NCBI GenBank assembly: GCA_949987565.1
Contig: OX465118.1
Coordinates: 9,434,723-9,498,722, forward strand
Source of the DNA: Luidia sarsii
Taxonomy: Eukaryota > Echinodermata > Asteroidea > Paxillosida > Luidiidae
Length of the DNA stretch: 64,000 nt
Reading direction: 5' to 3'
In this document: positions 26,401 to 41,474 of the stretch, one piece after another
Numbering within the stretch: position 1 is the stretch's first letter
Layout: every line of letters starts with the position of its first letter
Program-made: the position numbers and the translations under genes
Notes under the pieces: model-generated
What the model saw: only the letters and a program-made list of their open reading frames with translations
Databases searched by the model: none
What the model was told of the DNA's origin: nothing

Positions 26401-28216
26401 AATTACCAAGTACAAACTCAACCTATAAGTATCTGAAATTTCGACCAAAAGTCAACTGGTGCGCATGGCGTGGCGTGGGTGTCCCAGGGTCTGTAACTTC
26501 AAGGTTGCAGGTTCGATCCCCAGGGATGTAACGTAACATTTTTCTTCTCCAACTTACCAATTACAAACCCAACCTGTAAGTATCTGAAATTTCGACCGAA
26601 ATTCAACTGGTGCGCATGGCGTGTCGTAGGTGTCCTAGGGTATGTAACTTCAAGGTTGCAGGTTCGATCCTCGAGGATGTAACAGAACATTTTTCTACTT
26701 CAAATTACCAAGTACAAACCCAACCTATAAGTATCTGAAATTTCGAATAAAAGTCAACTGGTGCGCATGGCGTGGCGTGGGTGTCCCAGGGTCTGTAACT
26801 TCAAGGTTGCAGGTTCGATCCCCGAGGATGTAACAGAACATTTTTCTTCTTCAAATTACCAAGTACAAACTCAACCTATAAGTATCTGAAATTTCGACCA
26901 AAAGTCAACTGGTGCGCATGGCGTGACGTGGGTGTCGTAGGGTCTGTAACTTCAAGGTTGCAGGTTCGATCCCAAGGGATGTTACGTAACATTTTTCTTC
27001 TCCAACTTACCAATTACAAACCCAACCTGTAAGTATCTGAAATTTCGACCAAAGTCAACTGGTGCACATGGCGTTGCGTCGGTGTCCCAGGGTCTGTAAC
27101 TTCAAGGGTGCAGGTTCGATCCCCGAGGATGTAACAGAACATTTTTCTTCTTCAAATTACCAATTACAAACCCAACCTGTAAGTATCTGAAATTTCGACC
27201 AAAAGTCAACTGGTGCACATGGCGTTGCGTGGGTGTCCCAGGGTCTGTAACTTCAAGGTTGCACGTTCGATCCCCAAGGATGTAACGTAACATTTTCTTC
27301 TTCAAATTACCAATTACAAACCCAACCTGTAAGTGTCTGAAATTTCGACCAAAAGTCAACTGGTGCACATGGCGTTGCGTGGGTGTCCCAGGGTCTGTAA
27401 CTTCAAGGTTGCAGGTTCGATCCCCAGGGATGTAACGTAACATTTTTCTTCTCCAAATTACCAAGTACAAACCCAACCTATAAGTATCTGAAATTTCGAC
27501 CAAAAGTCAACTGGTGCGCATGGCGTGGCGTGGGTGTCCCAGGGTCTGTAACCTCAAGGTTGCAGGTTCGATCCCCAGGGATGTAACGTAACATTTTCTT
27601 CTTCAAATTACCAATTACAAACCCAACATATAAGTATCTGAAATTTCGACCAAAAGTCAACTGGTGCGCATGGCGTGTCGTAGGTGTGCTAGGGTCTGTA
27701 ACTTCAAGGTTGCAGGTTCGATCCCCAGGGATGTAACGTAACATTTTCTTCTTTAAAGTACCAAGTACAAACCCAACCTATAAGTATCTGAAATTTCGAC
27801 CAAAAGTCAACTGGTGCGCATGGCGTGGCATGGGTGTCCCAGGGTCTGTAACTTCAAGGTTGCGGGTTCGATCCCCAGGGATGTAACGTAACATTTTCTT
27901 CTTCAAATTACCAAGTAAAAACCCAACCTATAAGTATCTCAAATTTCGACCAAAAGTCAACTAATGCGCATGGCGTGTCGTGGGTGTCTCAGGGTCTGTA
28001 ACCTCAAGGTTGCAGGTTCGATCCCCAGGGATGTAACGTAACATTTTCTTCTTCAAATTACCAATTACAAACCCAACATATAAGTATCTGAAATTTCGAC
28101 CAAAAGTCAACTGGTGCGCATGGCGTGTCGTGGGTGTCCCAGGTTCTGTAACCTCAAGGTTGCACGTTCGATCCCCAGGGATGTAACGTAACATTTTTCT
28201 TCTCCAAATTTCCAAT
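20401..28216 (+). repeat. higher-order duplication, offset 4366 bp (29 monomers)
   Basis: Segment 20401-23850 recurs at 24767-28216 with the same order of monomer variants over more than 20 units and a few base differences. Dividing 4366 by 29 gives 150.6 bp, the mean monomer length. Some monomers in the copies differ (for example near 23880-23980 and 28250-28500), so gene conversion or secondary exchange is likely. Confidence 0.85.
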
Positions 28217-31200
28217 TACAAACCCAACCTGTAAGTATCTGAAATTTCGACCAAAAGTCAACTGGTGCATATGGCGTTGCGTAGGTGTCCCAGGGTCTGT
28301 AACCTCAAGGTTGCACGTTCGATCCCCAGGGATGTAACGTAACATTTTTCTTCTCCAAATTACCAAGTACAAACCCAACATATAAGTATCTGAAATTTCG
28401 ACCAAAAGTCAACTGGTGCGCATGGCGTGTCGTAGGTGTCCTAGGGTCTGTAACTTCAAGGTTGCAGGTTCGATCCCCGAGAATGTAACAGAACATTTTT
28501 CTTCTTCAAATTACCAAGTACAAACTCAACCTATAAGTATCTGAAATTTCGACCAAAAGTCAACTGGTGCGCATGGCGTGGCGTGGGTGTCCCAGGGTCT
28601 GTAACTTCAAGGTTGCAGGTTCGATCCCCAGGGATGTAACGTAACATTTTCTTCTTTAAATTACCAAGTACAAACCCAACCTATAAGTATCTGAAATTTC
28701 GACCAAATGTCAACTAATGCGCATGGCGTGTCGTGGGTGTCCCAGGGTCTGTAACTTCAAGGTTGCAGGTTCGATCCCCAGGGATGTAACGTAACATTTT
28801 CTTCTTCAAATTACCAAGTAAAAACACAACCTATAAGTATCTGAAATTTCGACCAAAAGTCAACTAATGCGCATGGCGTGTCGTGGGTGTCCCAGGGTCT
28901 GTAACCTCAAGGTTGCAGGTTCGATCCCCAGGGATGTAACGTAAAATTTTCTTCTTCAAGTTACCAATTACAAACCCAACATATAAGTATCTGAAATTTC
29001 GACCAAAAGTCAACTGGTGCGCATGGCGTGTCGTGGGTGTCCCAGGTTCTGTAACCTCAAGGTTGCACGTTCGATCCCCAGGGATGTAACGTAACATTTT
29101 TCTTCTCCAAATTACCAATTACAAACCAAACCTGTAAGTATCTGAAATTTCGACCAAAAGTCAACTGGTGCACTTGGCGTGTCGTGGGTGTCCCAGGGTC
29201 TGTAACTTCAAGGTTGCACGTTCGATCCCCACGGATGTAACGTAACATTTTCTTCTTCAAATTACCAATTACAAACCCAACATATAAGTATCTGAAATTT
29301 CGACCAAAAGTCAACTGGTGCGCATGGCGTGTCGTGGGTGTCCCAGGGTCTGTAACATCAAGGTTGCACGTTCGATCCCCAGGGATGTAACGTAACATTT
29401 TTCTTCTCCAAATTACCAAGTACAATCCCAACATATAAGTATCTGAAATTTCGACCGAAATTCAACTGGTGCGCATGGCGTGTCGTAGGTGTCCTATGGT
29501 ATGTAACTTCAAGGTTGCAGGTTCGATCCCCGAGGATGTAACAGAACATTTTTCTACTTCAAATTACCAAGTACAAACCCAACCTGTAAGTATCTGCAAT
29601 TTCGACCAAAAGTCAACTGGTGCGCATAGCGTGTCGTGGGTGTCCCAGGGTCTGTAACCTCAAGGTTGCAGGTTCGATCCCCAGGGATGTAACGTAACAT
29701 TTTCTTCTTCAAATTACCAATTACAAACCCAACCTGTAAGTATCTGAAATTTCGACCAAAAGTCAACTGGTGCATATGGCGTTGCGTGGGTGTCCCAGGG
29801 TCTGTAACTTCAAGGTTGCACGTTCGATCCCAAGGGATGTAACGTAACATTTTCTTCTTCAAATTACCAATTACAAACCCAACCTGTAAGTGTCTGAAAT
29901 TTCGACCAAAAGTCAACTGGTGCATATGGCGTTGCGTGGGTGTCCCAGGGTCTGTAACTTCAAGGTTGCAGGTTCGATCCCCAGGGATGTAACGTAACAT
30001 TTTTCTTCTCCAAATTACCAAGTACAAACCCAACCTATAAGTATCTGAAATTTCGACCAAAAGTCAACTGGTGCGCATGGCGTGGCGTGGGTGTCCCAGG
30101 GTCTGTAACCTCAAGGTTGCAGGTTCGATCCCCAGGGATGTAACGTAACATTTTCTTCTTCAAATTACCAATTACAAACCCAACATATAAGTATCTGAAA
30201 TTTCGACCAAAAGTCAACTGGTGCGCATGGCGTGTCGTAGGTGTGCTAGGGTCTGTAACTTCAAGGTTGCAGGTTCGATCCCCAGGGATGTAACGTAACA
30301 TTTTCTTCTTTAAATTACCAAGTACAAACCCAACCTATAAGTATCTGAAATTTCGACCAAAAGTCAACTGGTGCGCATGGCGTGGCATGGGTGTCCCAGG
30401 GTCTGTAACTTCAAGGTTGCGGGTTCGATCCCCAGGGATGTAACGTAACATTTTCTTCTTCAAATTACCAAGTAAAAACCCAACCTATAAGTATCTCAAA
30501 TTTCGACCAAAAGTCAACTAATGCGCATGGCGTGCCGTGGGTGTCTCAGGGTCTGTAACCTCAAGGTTGCAGGTTCGATCCCCAGGGATGTAACGTAACA
30601 TTTTCTTCTTCAAATTACCAATTACAAACCCAACATATAAGTATCTGAAATTTCGACCAAAAGTCAACTGGTGCGCATGGCGTGTCGTGGGTGTCCCAGG
30701 TTCTGTAACCTCAAGGTTGCACGTTCGATCCCCAGGGATGTAACGTAACATTTTTCTTCTCCAAATTTCCAATTACAAACCCAACCTGTAAGTATCTGAA
30801 ATTTCGACCAAAAGTCAACTGGTGCATATGGCGTTGCGTAGGTGTCCCAGGGTCTGTAACTTCAAGGTTGCACGTTCGATCCCCGAGGATGTAACAGAAC
30901 ATTTTTCTTCTTTAAATTACCAAGTACAAACCCAACCTATAAGTATCTGAAATTTCGACCAAAAGTCAACTGGTGCGCATGGCGTGGCATGGGTGTCCCA
31001 GGGTCTGTAACTTCAAGGTTGCGGGTTCGATCCCCAGGGATGTAACGTAACATTTTCTTCTTCAAATTACCAAGTAAAAACCCAACCTATAAGTATCTCA
31101 AATTTCGACCAAAAGTCAACTAATGCGCATGGCGTGTCGTGGGTGTCTCAGGGTCTGTAACCTCAAGGTTGCAGGTTCGATCCCCAGGGATGTAACGTAA

Positions 31201-34200
31201 CATTTTCTTCTTCAAATTACCAATTACAAACCCAACATGTAAGTATCTGAAATTTCGACCAAAAGTCAACTGGTGCGCATGGCGTGTCGTGGGTGTCCCA
31301 GGTTCTGTAACCTCAAGGTTGCACGTTCGATCCCCAGGGATGTAACGTAACATTTTTCTTCTCCAAATTTCCAATTACAAACCCAACCTGTAAGTATCTG
31401 AAATTTCGACCAAAAGTCTACTGGTGCATATGGCGTTGCGTAGGTGTCCCAGGGTCTGTAACCTCAAGGTTGCACGTTCGATCCCCAGGGATGTAACGTA
31501 ACATTTTTCTTCTCCAAATTACCAAGTACAAACCCAGCATATAAGTATCTGAAATTTCGACCAAAAGTCAACTGGTGCGCATGACGTGGCGTGGGTGTCC
31601 CAGGGTCTGTAACTTCAAGGTTGCAGGTTCGATCCCCAGGGATGTAACGTAACATTTTCTTCTTTAAATTACCAAGTACAAACCCAACCTATAAGTATCT
31701 GAAATTTCGACCAAAAGTCAACTGGTGCGCATGGCGTGGCGTGGGTGTCCCAGGGTCTGTAACTTCAAGGTTGCAGGTTCGATCCCCAGGGATGTAACGT
31801 AACATTTTCTTCTTCAAATTACCAAGTACAAACCCAACCTATAAGTATCTGAAATTTCGACCAAATGTCAACTAATGCGCATGGCGTGTCGTGGGTGTCC
31901 CAGGGTCTGTAACTTCAAGGTTGCAGGTTCGATCCCCAGGGATGTAACGTAACATTTTCTTCTTCAAATTACCAAGTAAAAACACAACCTATAAGTATCT
32001 GAAATTTCGACCAAAAGTCAACTAATGCGCATGGCGTGTCGTGGGTGTCCCAGGGTCTGTAACCTCAAGGTTGCAGGTTCGATCCCCAGGGATGTAACGT
32101 AAAATTTTCTTCTTCAAGTTACCAATTACAAACCCAACATATAAGTATCTGAAATTTCGACCAAAAGTCAACTGGTGCGCATGGCGTGTCGTGGGTGTCC
32201 CAGGTTCTGTAACCTCAAGGTTGCACGTTCGATCCCCAGGGATGTAACGTAACATTTTTCTTCTCCAAATTACCAATTACAAACCAAACCTGTAAGTATC
32301 TGAAATTTCGACCAAAAGTCAACTGGTGCACTTGGCGTGTCGTGGGTGTCCCAGGGTCTGTAACTTCAAGGTTGCACGTTCGATCCCCAGGGATGTAACG
32401 TAACATTTTCTTCTTCAAATTACCAATTACAAACCCAACATATAAGTATCTGAAATTTCGACCAAAAGTCAACTGGTGCGCATGGCGTGTCGTGGGTGTC
32501 CCAGGGTCTGTAACATCAAGGTTGCACGTTCGATCCCCAGGGATGTAACGTAACATTTTTCTTCTCCAAATTACCAAGTACAATCCCAACATATAAGTAT
32601 CTGAAATTTCGACCGAAATTCAACTGGTGCGCATGGCGTGTCGTAGGTGTCCTATGGTATGTAACTTCAAGGTTGCAGGTTCGATCCCCGAGGATGTAAC
32701 AGAACATTTTTCTACTTCAAATTACCAAGTACAAACCCAACCTGTAAGTATCTGCAATTTCGACCAAAAGTCAACTGGTGCGCATAGCGTGTCGTGGGTG
32801 TCCCAGGGTCTGTAACCTCAAGGTTGCAGGTTCGATCCCCAGGGATGTAACGTAACATTTTCTTCTTCAAATTACCAATTACAAACCCAACCTGTAAGTA
32901 TCTGAAATTTCGACCAAAAGTCAACTGGTGCATATGGCGTTGCGTGGGTGTCCCAGGGTCTGTAACTTCAAGGTTGCAGGTTCGATCCCCAGGGATGTAA
33001 CGTAACATTTTTCTTCTCCAAATTACCAAGTACAAACCCAACATGTAAGTATCTGAAATTTCGACCAAAAGTCAACTGGTGCGCATGGCGTGTCGTAGGT
33101 GTGCTAGGGTCTGTAACTTCAAGGTTGCAGGTTCGATCCCCAGGGATGTAACGTTACATTTTCTTCTTTAAATTACCAAGTACAAACCCAACCTATAAGT
33201 ATCTGAAATTTCGACCCAAAGTCAACTAATGCGCATGGCGTGTCGTGGGTGTCCCAGGGTCTGTAACCTCAAGGTTGCAGATTCGATCCCCAGGGATGTA
33301 AAGTAACATTTTCTTCTTTAAATTACCAATTACAAACCCAACATATAAGTATCTGAAATTTCGACCAAAAGTCAACTGGTGCGCATGGCGTGTCGTGGGT
33401 GTCCCAGGTTCTGTAACTTCAAGGTTGCACGTTCGATCCCCGAGGATGTAACAGAACATTTTTCTTCTTTAAATTACCAAGTACAAACCCAACCTATAAG
33501 TATCTGAAATTTCGACCAAAAGTCAACTGGTGCGCATGGCGTGGCATGGGTGTCCCAGGGTCTGTAACTTCAAGGTTGCGGGTTCGATCCCCAGGGATGT
33601 AACGTAACATTTTCTTCTTCAAATTACCAAGTAAAAACCCAACCTATAAGTATCTCAAATTTCGACCAAAAGTCAACTAATGCGCATGGCGTGTCGTGGG
33701 TGTCTCAGGGTCTGTAACCTCAAGGTTGCAGGTTCGATCCCCAGGGATGTAACGTAACATTTTCTTCTTCAAATTACCAATTACAAACCCAACATATAAG
33801 TATCTGAAATTTCGACCAAAAGTCAACTGGTGCGCATGGCGTGTCGTGGGTGTCCCAGGTTCTGTAACCTCAAGGTTGCACGTTCGATCCCCAGGGATGT
33901 AACGTAACATTTTTCTTCTCCAAATTTCCAATTACAAACCCAACCTGTAAGTATCTGAAATTTCGACCAAAAGTCAACTGGTGCATATGGCGTTGCGTAG
34001 GTGTCCCAGGGTCTGTAACCTCAAGGTTGCACGTTCGATCCCCAGGGATGTAACGTAACATTTTTCTTCTCCAAATTACCAAGTACAAACCCAACATATA
34101 AGTATCTGAAATTTCGACCAAAAGTCAACTGGTGCGCATGGCGTGTCGTAGGTGTCCTAGGGTCTGTAACTTCAAGGTTGCAGGTTCGATCCCCGAGAAT

Positions 34201-35523
34201 GTAACAGAACATTTTTCTTCTTCAAATTACCAAGTACAAACTCAACCTATAAGTATCTGAAATTTCGACCAAAAGTCAACTGGTGCGCATGGCGTGGCGT
34301 GGGTGTCCCAGGGTCTGTAACTTCAAGGTTGCAGGTTCGATCCCCAGGGATGTAACGTAACATTTTCTTCTTTAAATTACCAAGTACAAACCCAACCTAT
34401 AAGTATCTGAAATTTCGACCAAAAGTCAACTGGTGCGCATGGCGTGGCGTGGGTGTCCCAGGGTCTGTAACTTCAAGGTTGCAGGTTCGATCCCCAGGGA
34501 TGTAACGTAACATTTTCTTCTTCAAATTACCAAGTACAAACCCAACCTATAAGTATCTGAAATTTCGACCAAATGTCAACTAATGCGCATGGCGTGTCGT
34601 GGGTGTCCCAGGGTCTGTAACTTCAAGGTTGCAGGTTCGATCCCCAGGGATGTAACGTAACATTTTCTTCTTCAAATTACCAAGTAAAAACACAACCTAT
34701 AAGTATCTGAAATTTCGACCAAAAGTCAACTAATGCGCATGGCGTGTCGTGGGTGTCCCAGGGTCTGTAACCTCAAGGTTGCAGGTTCGATCCCCAGGGA
34801 TGTAACGTAAAATTTTCTTCTTCAAGTTACCAATTACAAACCCAACATATAAGTATCTGAAATTTCGACCAAAAGTCAACTGGTGCGCATGGCGTGTCGT
34901 GGGTGTCCCAGGTTCTGTAACCTCAAGGTTGCACGTTCGATCCCCAGGGATGTAACGTAACATTTTTCTTCTCCAAATTACCAATTACAAACCAAACCTG
35001 TAAGTATCTGAAATTTCGACCAAAAGTCAACTGGTGCACTTGGCGTGTCGTGGGTGTCCCAGGGTCTGTAACTTCAAGGTTGCACGTTCGATCCCCAGGG
35101 ATGTAACGTAACATTTTCTTCTTCAAATTACCAATTACAAACCCAACATATAAGTATCTGAAATTTCGACCAAAAGTCAACTGGTGCGCATGGCGTGTCG
35201 TGGGTGTCCCAGGGTCTGTAACATCAAGGTTGCACGTTCGATCCCCAGGGATGTAACGTAACATTTTTCTTCTCCAAATTACCAAGTACAATCCCAACAT
35301 ATAAGTATCTGAAATTTCGACCGAAATTCAACTGGTGCGCATGGCGTGTCGTAGGTGTCCTATGGTATGTAACTTCAAGGTTGCAGGTTCGATCCCCGAG
35401 GATGTAACAGAACATTTTTCTACTTCAAATTACCAAGTACAAACCCAACCTGTAAGTATCTGCAATTTCGACCAAAAGTCAACTGGTGCGCATAGCGTGT
35501 CGTGGGTGTCCCAGGGTCTGTAA
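27478..35523 (+). repeat. overlapping higher-order duplications with 17-, 21- and 18-monomer offsets
   Basis: Segment 27478-28215 recurs at 30035-30772 (offset 2557, 17 monomers). Segment 28864-29657 recurs at 32022-32815 (offset 3158, 21 monomers) and again at 34730-35523 (offset 2708, 18 monomers). All offsets are whole monomer multiples, as expected for unequal exchange in register. Confidence 0.8.
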
Positions 35524-36050
35524 CCTCAAGGTTGCAGGTTCGATCCCCAGGGATGTAACGTAACATTTTCTTCTTCAAATTACCAATTACAAACCCAACC
35601 TGTAAGTATCTGAAATTTCGACCAAAAGTCAACTGGTGCATATGGCGTTGCGTGGGTGTCCCAGGGTCTGTAACTTCAAGGTTGCAGGTTCGATCCCCAG
35701 GGATGTAACGTAACATTTTTCTTCTCCAAATTACCAAGTACAAACCCAACATGTAAGTATCTGAAATTTCGACCAAAAGTCAACTGGTGCACATGGCGTT
35801 GCGTGGGTGTCCCAGGGTCTGTAACCTCAAGGTTGCAGTTTCGATCCCCAGGGATGTAACTAACATTTTCTTCTTCAAATTACCAATTACAAACCCAACC
35901 TGTAAGTATCTGAAATTTCGACCAAAAGTCAACTGGTGCACATGGCGTTGCGTGGGTGTCCTAGGGTCTGTAACTTCAAGGTTGCAGGTTCGATCCCCGA
36001 GGATGTAACAGAACATTTTTCTTCTTCAAATTACCAAGTACAAACTCAAC

Positions 36051-39000
36051 CTATAAGTAACTGAAATTTCGACCAAAAGTCAACTGGTGCGCATGGCGTG
36101 GCGTGGGTGTCCCAGGGTCTGTAACCTCAAGGTTGCAGGTTCGATCCCCAGGGATGTAACGTAACATTTTCTTCTTCAAATTACCAATTACAAACCCAAC
36201 ATATAAGCATCTGAAATTTCGACCAAAAGTCAACTGGTGCGCATGGCGTGTCGTGGGTGTCCCAGGTTCTGTAACCTCAAGGTTGCACGTTCGATCCCCA
36301 GGGATGTAACGTAACATTTTTCTTCTCCAAATTACCAATTACAAACCCAACCTGTAAGTATCTGAAATTTCGACCAAAAGTCAACTGGTGCACATGGCGT
36401 TGCGTGGGTGTCCCAGGGTCTGTAACTTCAAGGTTGCACGTTCGATCCCGAGGGATGTAACGTAACATTTTCTTCTTCAAATTACCCATTACAAACCCAA
36501 CCTGTAAGTATCTGAAATTTCGACCAAAAGTCAACTGGTGCATATGGCGTTGCGTTGGTGTCCCAGGGTCTGTAACTTCAAGGTTGCACGTTCGATCCCC
36601 AGGGATGTAACGTAACATTTTTCTTCTCCAAATTACCAAGTACAAACCCAACATATAAGTATCTGAAATTTCGACCGAAAGTCAACTGGTGCGCATGGCG
36701 TGTCGTAGGTGTCCTAGGGTCTGTAACTTCAAGGTTGCAGGTTCGATCCCCGAAGATGTAACAGAACATTTTTCTACTTCAAATTACCAAGTACAAACTC
36801 AACCTATAAGTATCTGAAATTTCGACCAAAAGTCAACTGGTGCGCATGGCGTGGCGTGGGTGTCCCAGGGTCTGTAACTTCAAGGTTGCAGGTTCGATCC
36901 CCGAGGATGTAACAGAACATTTTTCTTCTCCAAATTACCAAGTACAAACCCAACATATCAGTATCTGAAATTTCGACCGAAAGTCAACTGGTGCACATGG
37001 CGTGTCGTAGGTGTCCTAGGGTCTGTAACTTCAAGGTTGCAGGTTCGATCCCCGAGGATGTAACAGAACATTTTTCTACTTCAAATTACCAAGTACAAAC
37101 CCAACTTATAAGTATCTGAAATTTTGACCAAAAGTCAACTGGTGCGCATGGCGTGGCGTGGGTGTCCAACGGTCTGTAACTTCAAGGTTGCAGGTTCGAT
37201 CCCAAGGGGTGTAACGTAACATTTTCTTCTTCAAATTACCAAGTACAAACCCAACCTATAAGTATCTGAAATTTCGACCAAAAGTCAACTAATGCGCATG
37301 GCGTGTCGTGGGTGTCCCAGGGTCTGTAACCTCAAGGTTGCACGTTCGATCCCCAGGGATGTAACGTAACATTTTTCTTCTCCAAATTACCAAGTACAAA
37401 CCCAACATATAAGTATCTGAAATTTCGACCGAAATTCAACGGTGCGCATGGCGTGTCGTAGGTGTCCTAGGGTATGTAACTTCAAGGTTGCAGGTTCGAT
37501 CCCCGAGGATGTAACAGAACATTTTTCTTCTTCAAATTACCAAGTACAAACCCAACCTATAAGTATCTGAAATTTCGACCAAAAGTCAACTGGTGCGCAT
37601 GGCGTGGCGTGGGTGTCCTAGGGTCTGTAACTTCAAGGTTGCACGTTCGATCCCCGAAGATGTAACAGAACATTTTTCTACTTCAAATTACCAAGTACAA
37701 ACTTAACCTATAAGTATCTGAAATTTCGACCAAAAGTCAACTGGTGCGCATGGCGTGGCGTGGGTGTCCCAGGGTCTGTAACTTCAAGGTTGCAGGTTCG
37801 ATCCCCGAGGATGTAACAGAACATTTTTCTTCTCCAAATTACCAAGTACAAACCCAACCTATAAGTATCTGAAATTTCGACCAAAAGTCAACTAATGCGC
37901 ATGGCGTGTCGTGGGTGTCCCAGGGTCTGTAACCCCAAGGTTGCACGTTCGAGCCCCAGAGATGTAACGTAACATTTTCTTCTTCAAATTACCAATTACA
38001 AACCCAACCTTTAAGTATCTGAAATTTCGACCAAAAGTCAACTGGTGCACATGGCGTTGCGTGGGTGTCCCAGGGTCTGTAACTTCAAGGTTGCACGTTC
38101 GATCCCCAGGGATGTAACGTAACATTTTTCTTCTCCAAATTACCAAGTACAAACCCAACATATAAGTATCTGAAATTTCGACCGAAAGTCAACTGGTGCG
38201 CATGGCGTGTCGTAGGTGTCCTAGGGTCTGTAACTTCAAGGTTGCAGGTTCGATCCCCGAAGATGTAACAGAACATTTTTCTACTTCAAATTACCAATTA
38301 CAAACCCAACCTGTAAGTATCTGAAATTTCGACCAAAAGTCAACTGGTGCACATGGCGTTGCGTGGGTGTCCTAGGGTCTGTAACTTCAAGGTTGCAGGT
38401 TCGATCCCCGAGGATGTAACAGAAAATTTTTCTTCTTCAAATTACCAAGTACAAACTCAACCTATAAGTAACTGAAATTTCGACCAAAAGTCAACTGGTG
38501 CGCATGGCGTGGCGTGGGTGTCCCAGGGTCTGTAACCTCAAGGTTGCAGGTTCGATCCCCAGGGATGTAACGTAACATTTTCTTCTTCAAATTACCAATT
38601 ACAAACCCAACATATAAGTATCTGAAATTTCGACCAAAAGTCAACTGGTGCGCATGGCGTGTCGTGGGTGTCCCAGGTTCTGTAACCTCAAGGTTGCACG
38701 TTCGATCCCCAGGGATGTAACGTAACATTTTTCTTCTCCAAATTACCAATTACAAACCCAACCTGTAAGTATCTGAAATTTCGACCAAAAGTCAACTGGT
38801 GCACATGGCGTTGCGTGGGTGTCCCAGGGTCTGTAACTTCAAGGTTGCACGTTCGATCCCGAGGGATGTAACGTAACATTTTCTTCTTCAAATTACCCAT
38901 TACAAACCCAACCTGTAAGTATCTGAAATTTCGACCAAAAGTCAACTGGTGCATATGAAGTTGCGTTGGTGTCCCAGGGTCTGTAACTTCAAGGTTGCAC

Positions 39001-40687
39001 GTTCGATCCCCAGGGATGTAACGTAACATTTTTCTTCTCCAAATTACCAAGTACAAACCCAACATATAAGTATCTGAAATTTCGACCGAAAGTCAACTGG
39101 TGCGCATGGCGTGTCGTAGGTGTCCTAGGGTCTGTAACTTCAAGGTTGCAGGTTCGATCCCCGAAGATGTAACAGAACATTTTTCTACTTCAAATTACCA
39201 AGTACAAACTCAACCTATAAGTATCTGAAATTTCGACCAAAAGTCAACTGGTGCGCATGGCGTGGCGTGGGTGTCCCAGGGTCTGTAACTTCAAGGTTGC
39301 AGGTTCGATCCCCGAGGATGTAACAGAACATTTTTCTTCTCCAAATTACCAAGTACAAACCCAACATATCAGTATCTGAAATTTCGACCGAAAGTCAACT
39401 GGTGCACATGGCGTGTCGTAGGTGTCCTAGGGTCTGTAACTTCAAGGTTGCAGGTTCGATCCCCGAGGATGTAACAGAACATTTTTCTACTTCAAATTAC
39501 CAAGTACAAACCCAACTTATAAGTATCTGAAATTTTGACCAAAAGTCAACTGGTGCGCATGGCGTGGCGTGGGTGTCCAACGGTCTGTAACTTCAAGGTT
39601 GCAGGTTCGATCCCCAGGGGTGTAACGTAACATTTTCTTCTTCAAATTACCAAGTACAAACCCAACCTATAAGTATCTGAAATTTCGACCAAAAGTCAAC
39701 TAATGCGCATGGCGTGTCGTGGGTGTCTCAGGGTCTGTAACCTCAAGGTTGCACGTTCGATCCCCAGGGATGTAACGTAACATTTTTCTTCTCCAAATTA
39801 CCAAGTACAAACCCAACATATAAGTATCTGAAATTTCGACCGAAATTCAACGGTGCGCATGGCGTGTCGTAGGTGTCCTAGGGTATGTAACTTCAAGGTT
39901 GCAGGTTCGATCCCCGAGGATGTAACAGAACATTTTTCTTCTTCAAATTACCAAGTACAAACCCAACCTATAAGTATCTGAAATTTCGACCAAAAGTCAA
40001 CTGGTGCGCATGGCGTGGCGTGGGTGTCCTAGGGTCTGTAACTTCAAGGTTGCACGTTCGATCCCCGAAGATGTAACAGAACATTTTTCTACTTCAAATT
40101 ACCAAGTACAAACTTAACCTATAAGTATCTGAAATTTCGACCAAAAGTCAACTGGTGCGCATGGCGTGGCGTGGGTGTCCCAGGGTCTGTAACTTCAAGG
40201 TTGCAGGTTCGATCCCCGAGGATGTAACAGAACATTTTTCTTCTCCAAATTACCAAGTACAAACCCAACCTATAAGTATCTGAAATTTCGACCAAAAGTC
40301 AACTAATGCACATGGCGTGTCGTGGGTGTCCCAGGGTCTGTAACCTCAAGGTTGCACGTTCGATCCCCAGAGATGTAACGTAACATTTTCTTCTTCAAAT
40401 TACCAATTACAAACCCAACCTTTAAGTATCTGAAATTTCGACCAAAAGTCAACTGGTGCACATGGCGTTGCGTGGGTGTCCCAGGGTCTGTAACTTCAAG
40501 GTTGCACGTTCGATCCCCAGGGATGTAACGTAACATTTTTCTTCTCCAAATTACCAAGTACAAACCCAACATATAAGTATCTGAAATTTCGACCGAAAGT
40601 CAACTGGTGCGCATGGCGTGTCGTAGGTGTCCTAGGGTCTGTAACTTCAAGGTTGCAGGTTCGATCCCCGAAGATGTAACAGAACAT
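36051..40687 (+). repeat. higher-order duplication, offset 2411 bp (16 monomers)
   Basis: Segment 36051-38276 recurs at 38462-40687. Shared private changes include AAGTAACTG for AAGTATCTG, the ACATATCAG variant, and AATTTTGACC. Confidence 0.85.
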
Positions 40688-41474
40688 TTTTCTACTTCAA
40701 ATTACCAAGTACAAACTCAACCTATAAGTATCTGAAATTTCGACCAAAAGTCAACTGGTGCGCATGGCGTGGCGTGGGTGTCCCAGGGTCTGTAACTTCA
40801 AGGTTGCAGGTTCGATCCCCGAGGATGTAACAGAACATTTTTCTTCTCCAAATTACCAAGTACAAACCCAACATATCAGTATCTAAAATTTCGACCGAAA
40901 GTCAACTGGTGCGCATGGCGTGTCGTAGGTGTCCTAGGGTCTGTAACTTCAAGGTTGCAGGTTCGATCCCCGAGGATGTAACAGAACATTTTTCTACTTC
41001 AAATTACCAAGTACAAACCCAACTTATAAGTATCTGAAATTTTGACCAAAAGTCAACTGGTGCGCATGGCGTGGCGTGGGTGTCCAACGGTCTGTAACTT
41101 CAAGGTTGCAGGTTCGATCCCCAGGTGTGTAACGTAACATTTTCTTCTTCAAATTACCAAGTACAAACCCAACCTATAAGTATCTGAAATTTCGACCAAA
41201 AGTCAACTAATGCGCATGGCGTGTCGTGGTTGTCCCAGGGTCTGTAACCTCAAGGTTGCACGTTCGATCCCCAGGGATGTAACGTAACATTTTTCTTCTC
41301 CAAATTACCAAGTACAAACCCAACATATAAGTATCTGAAATTTCGACCGAAATTCAACGGTGCGCATGGCGTGTCGTAGGTGTCCTTGGGTATGTAACTT
41401 CAAGGTTGCAGGTTCGATCCCCGAGGATGTAACAGAACATTTTTCTTCTTCAAATTACCAAGTACAAACCCAAC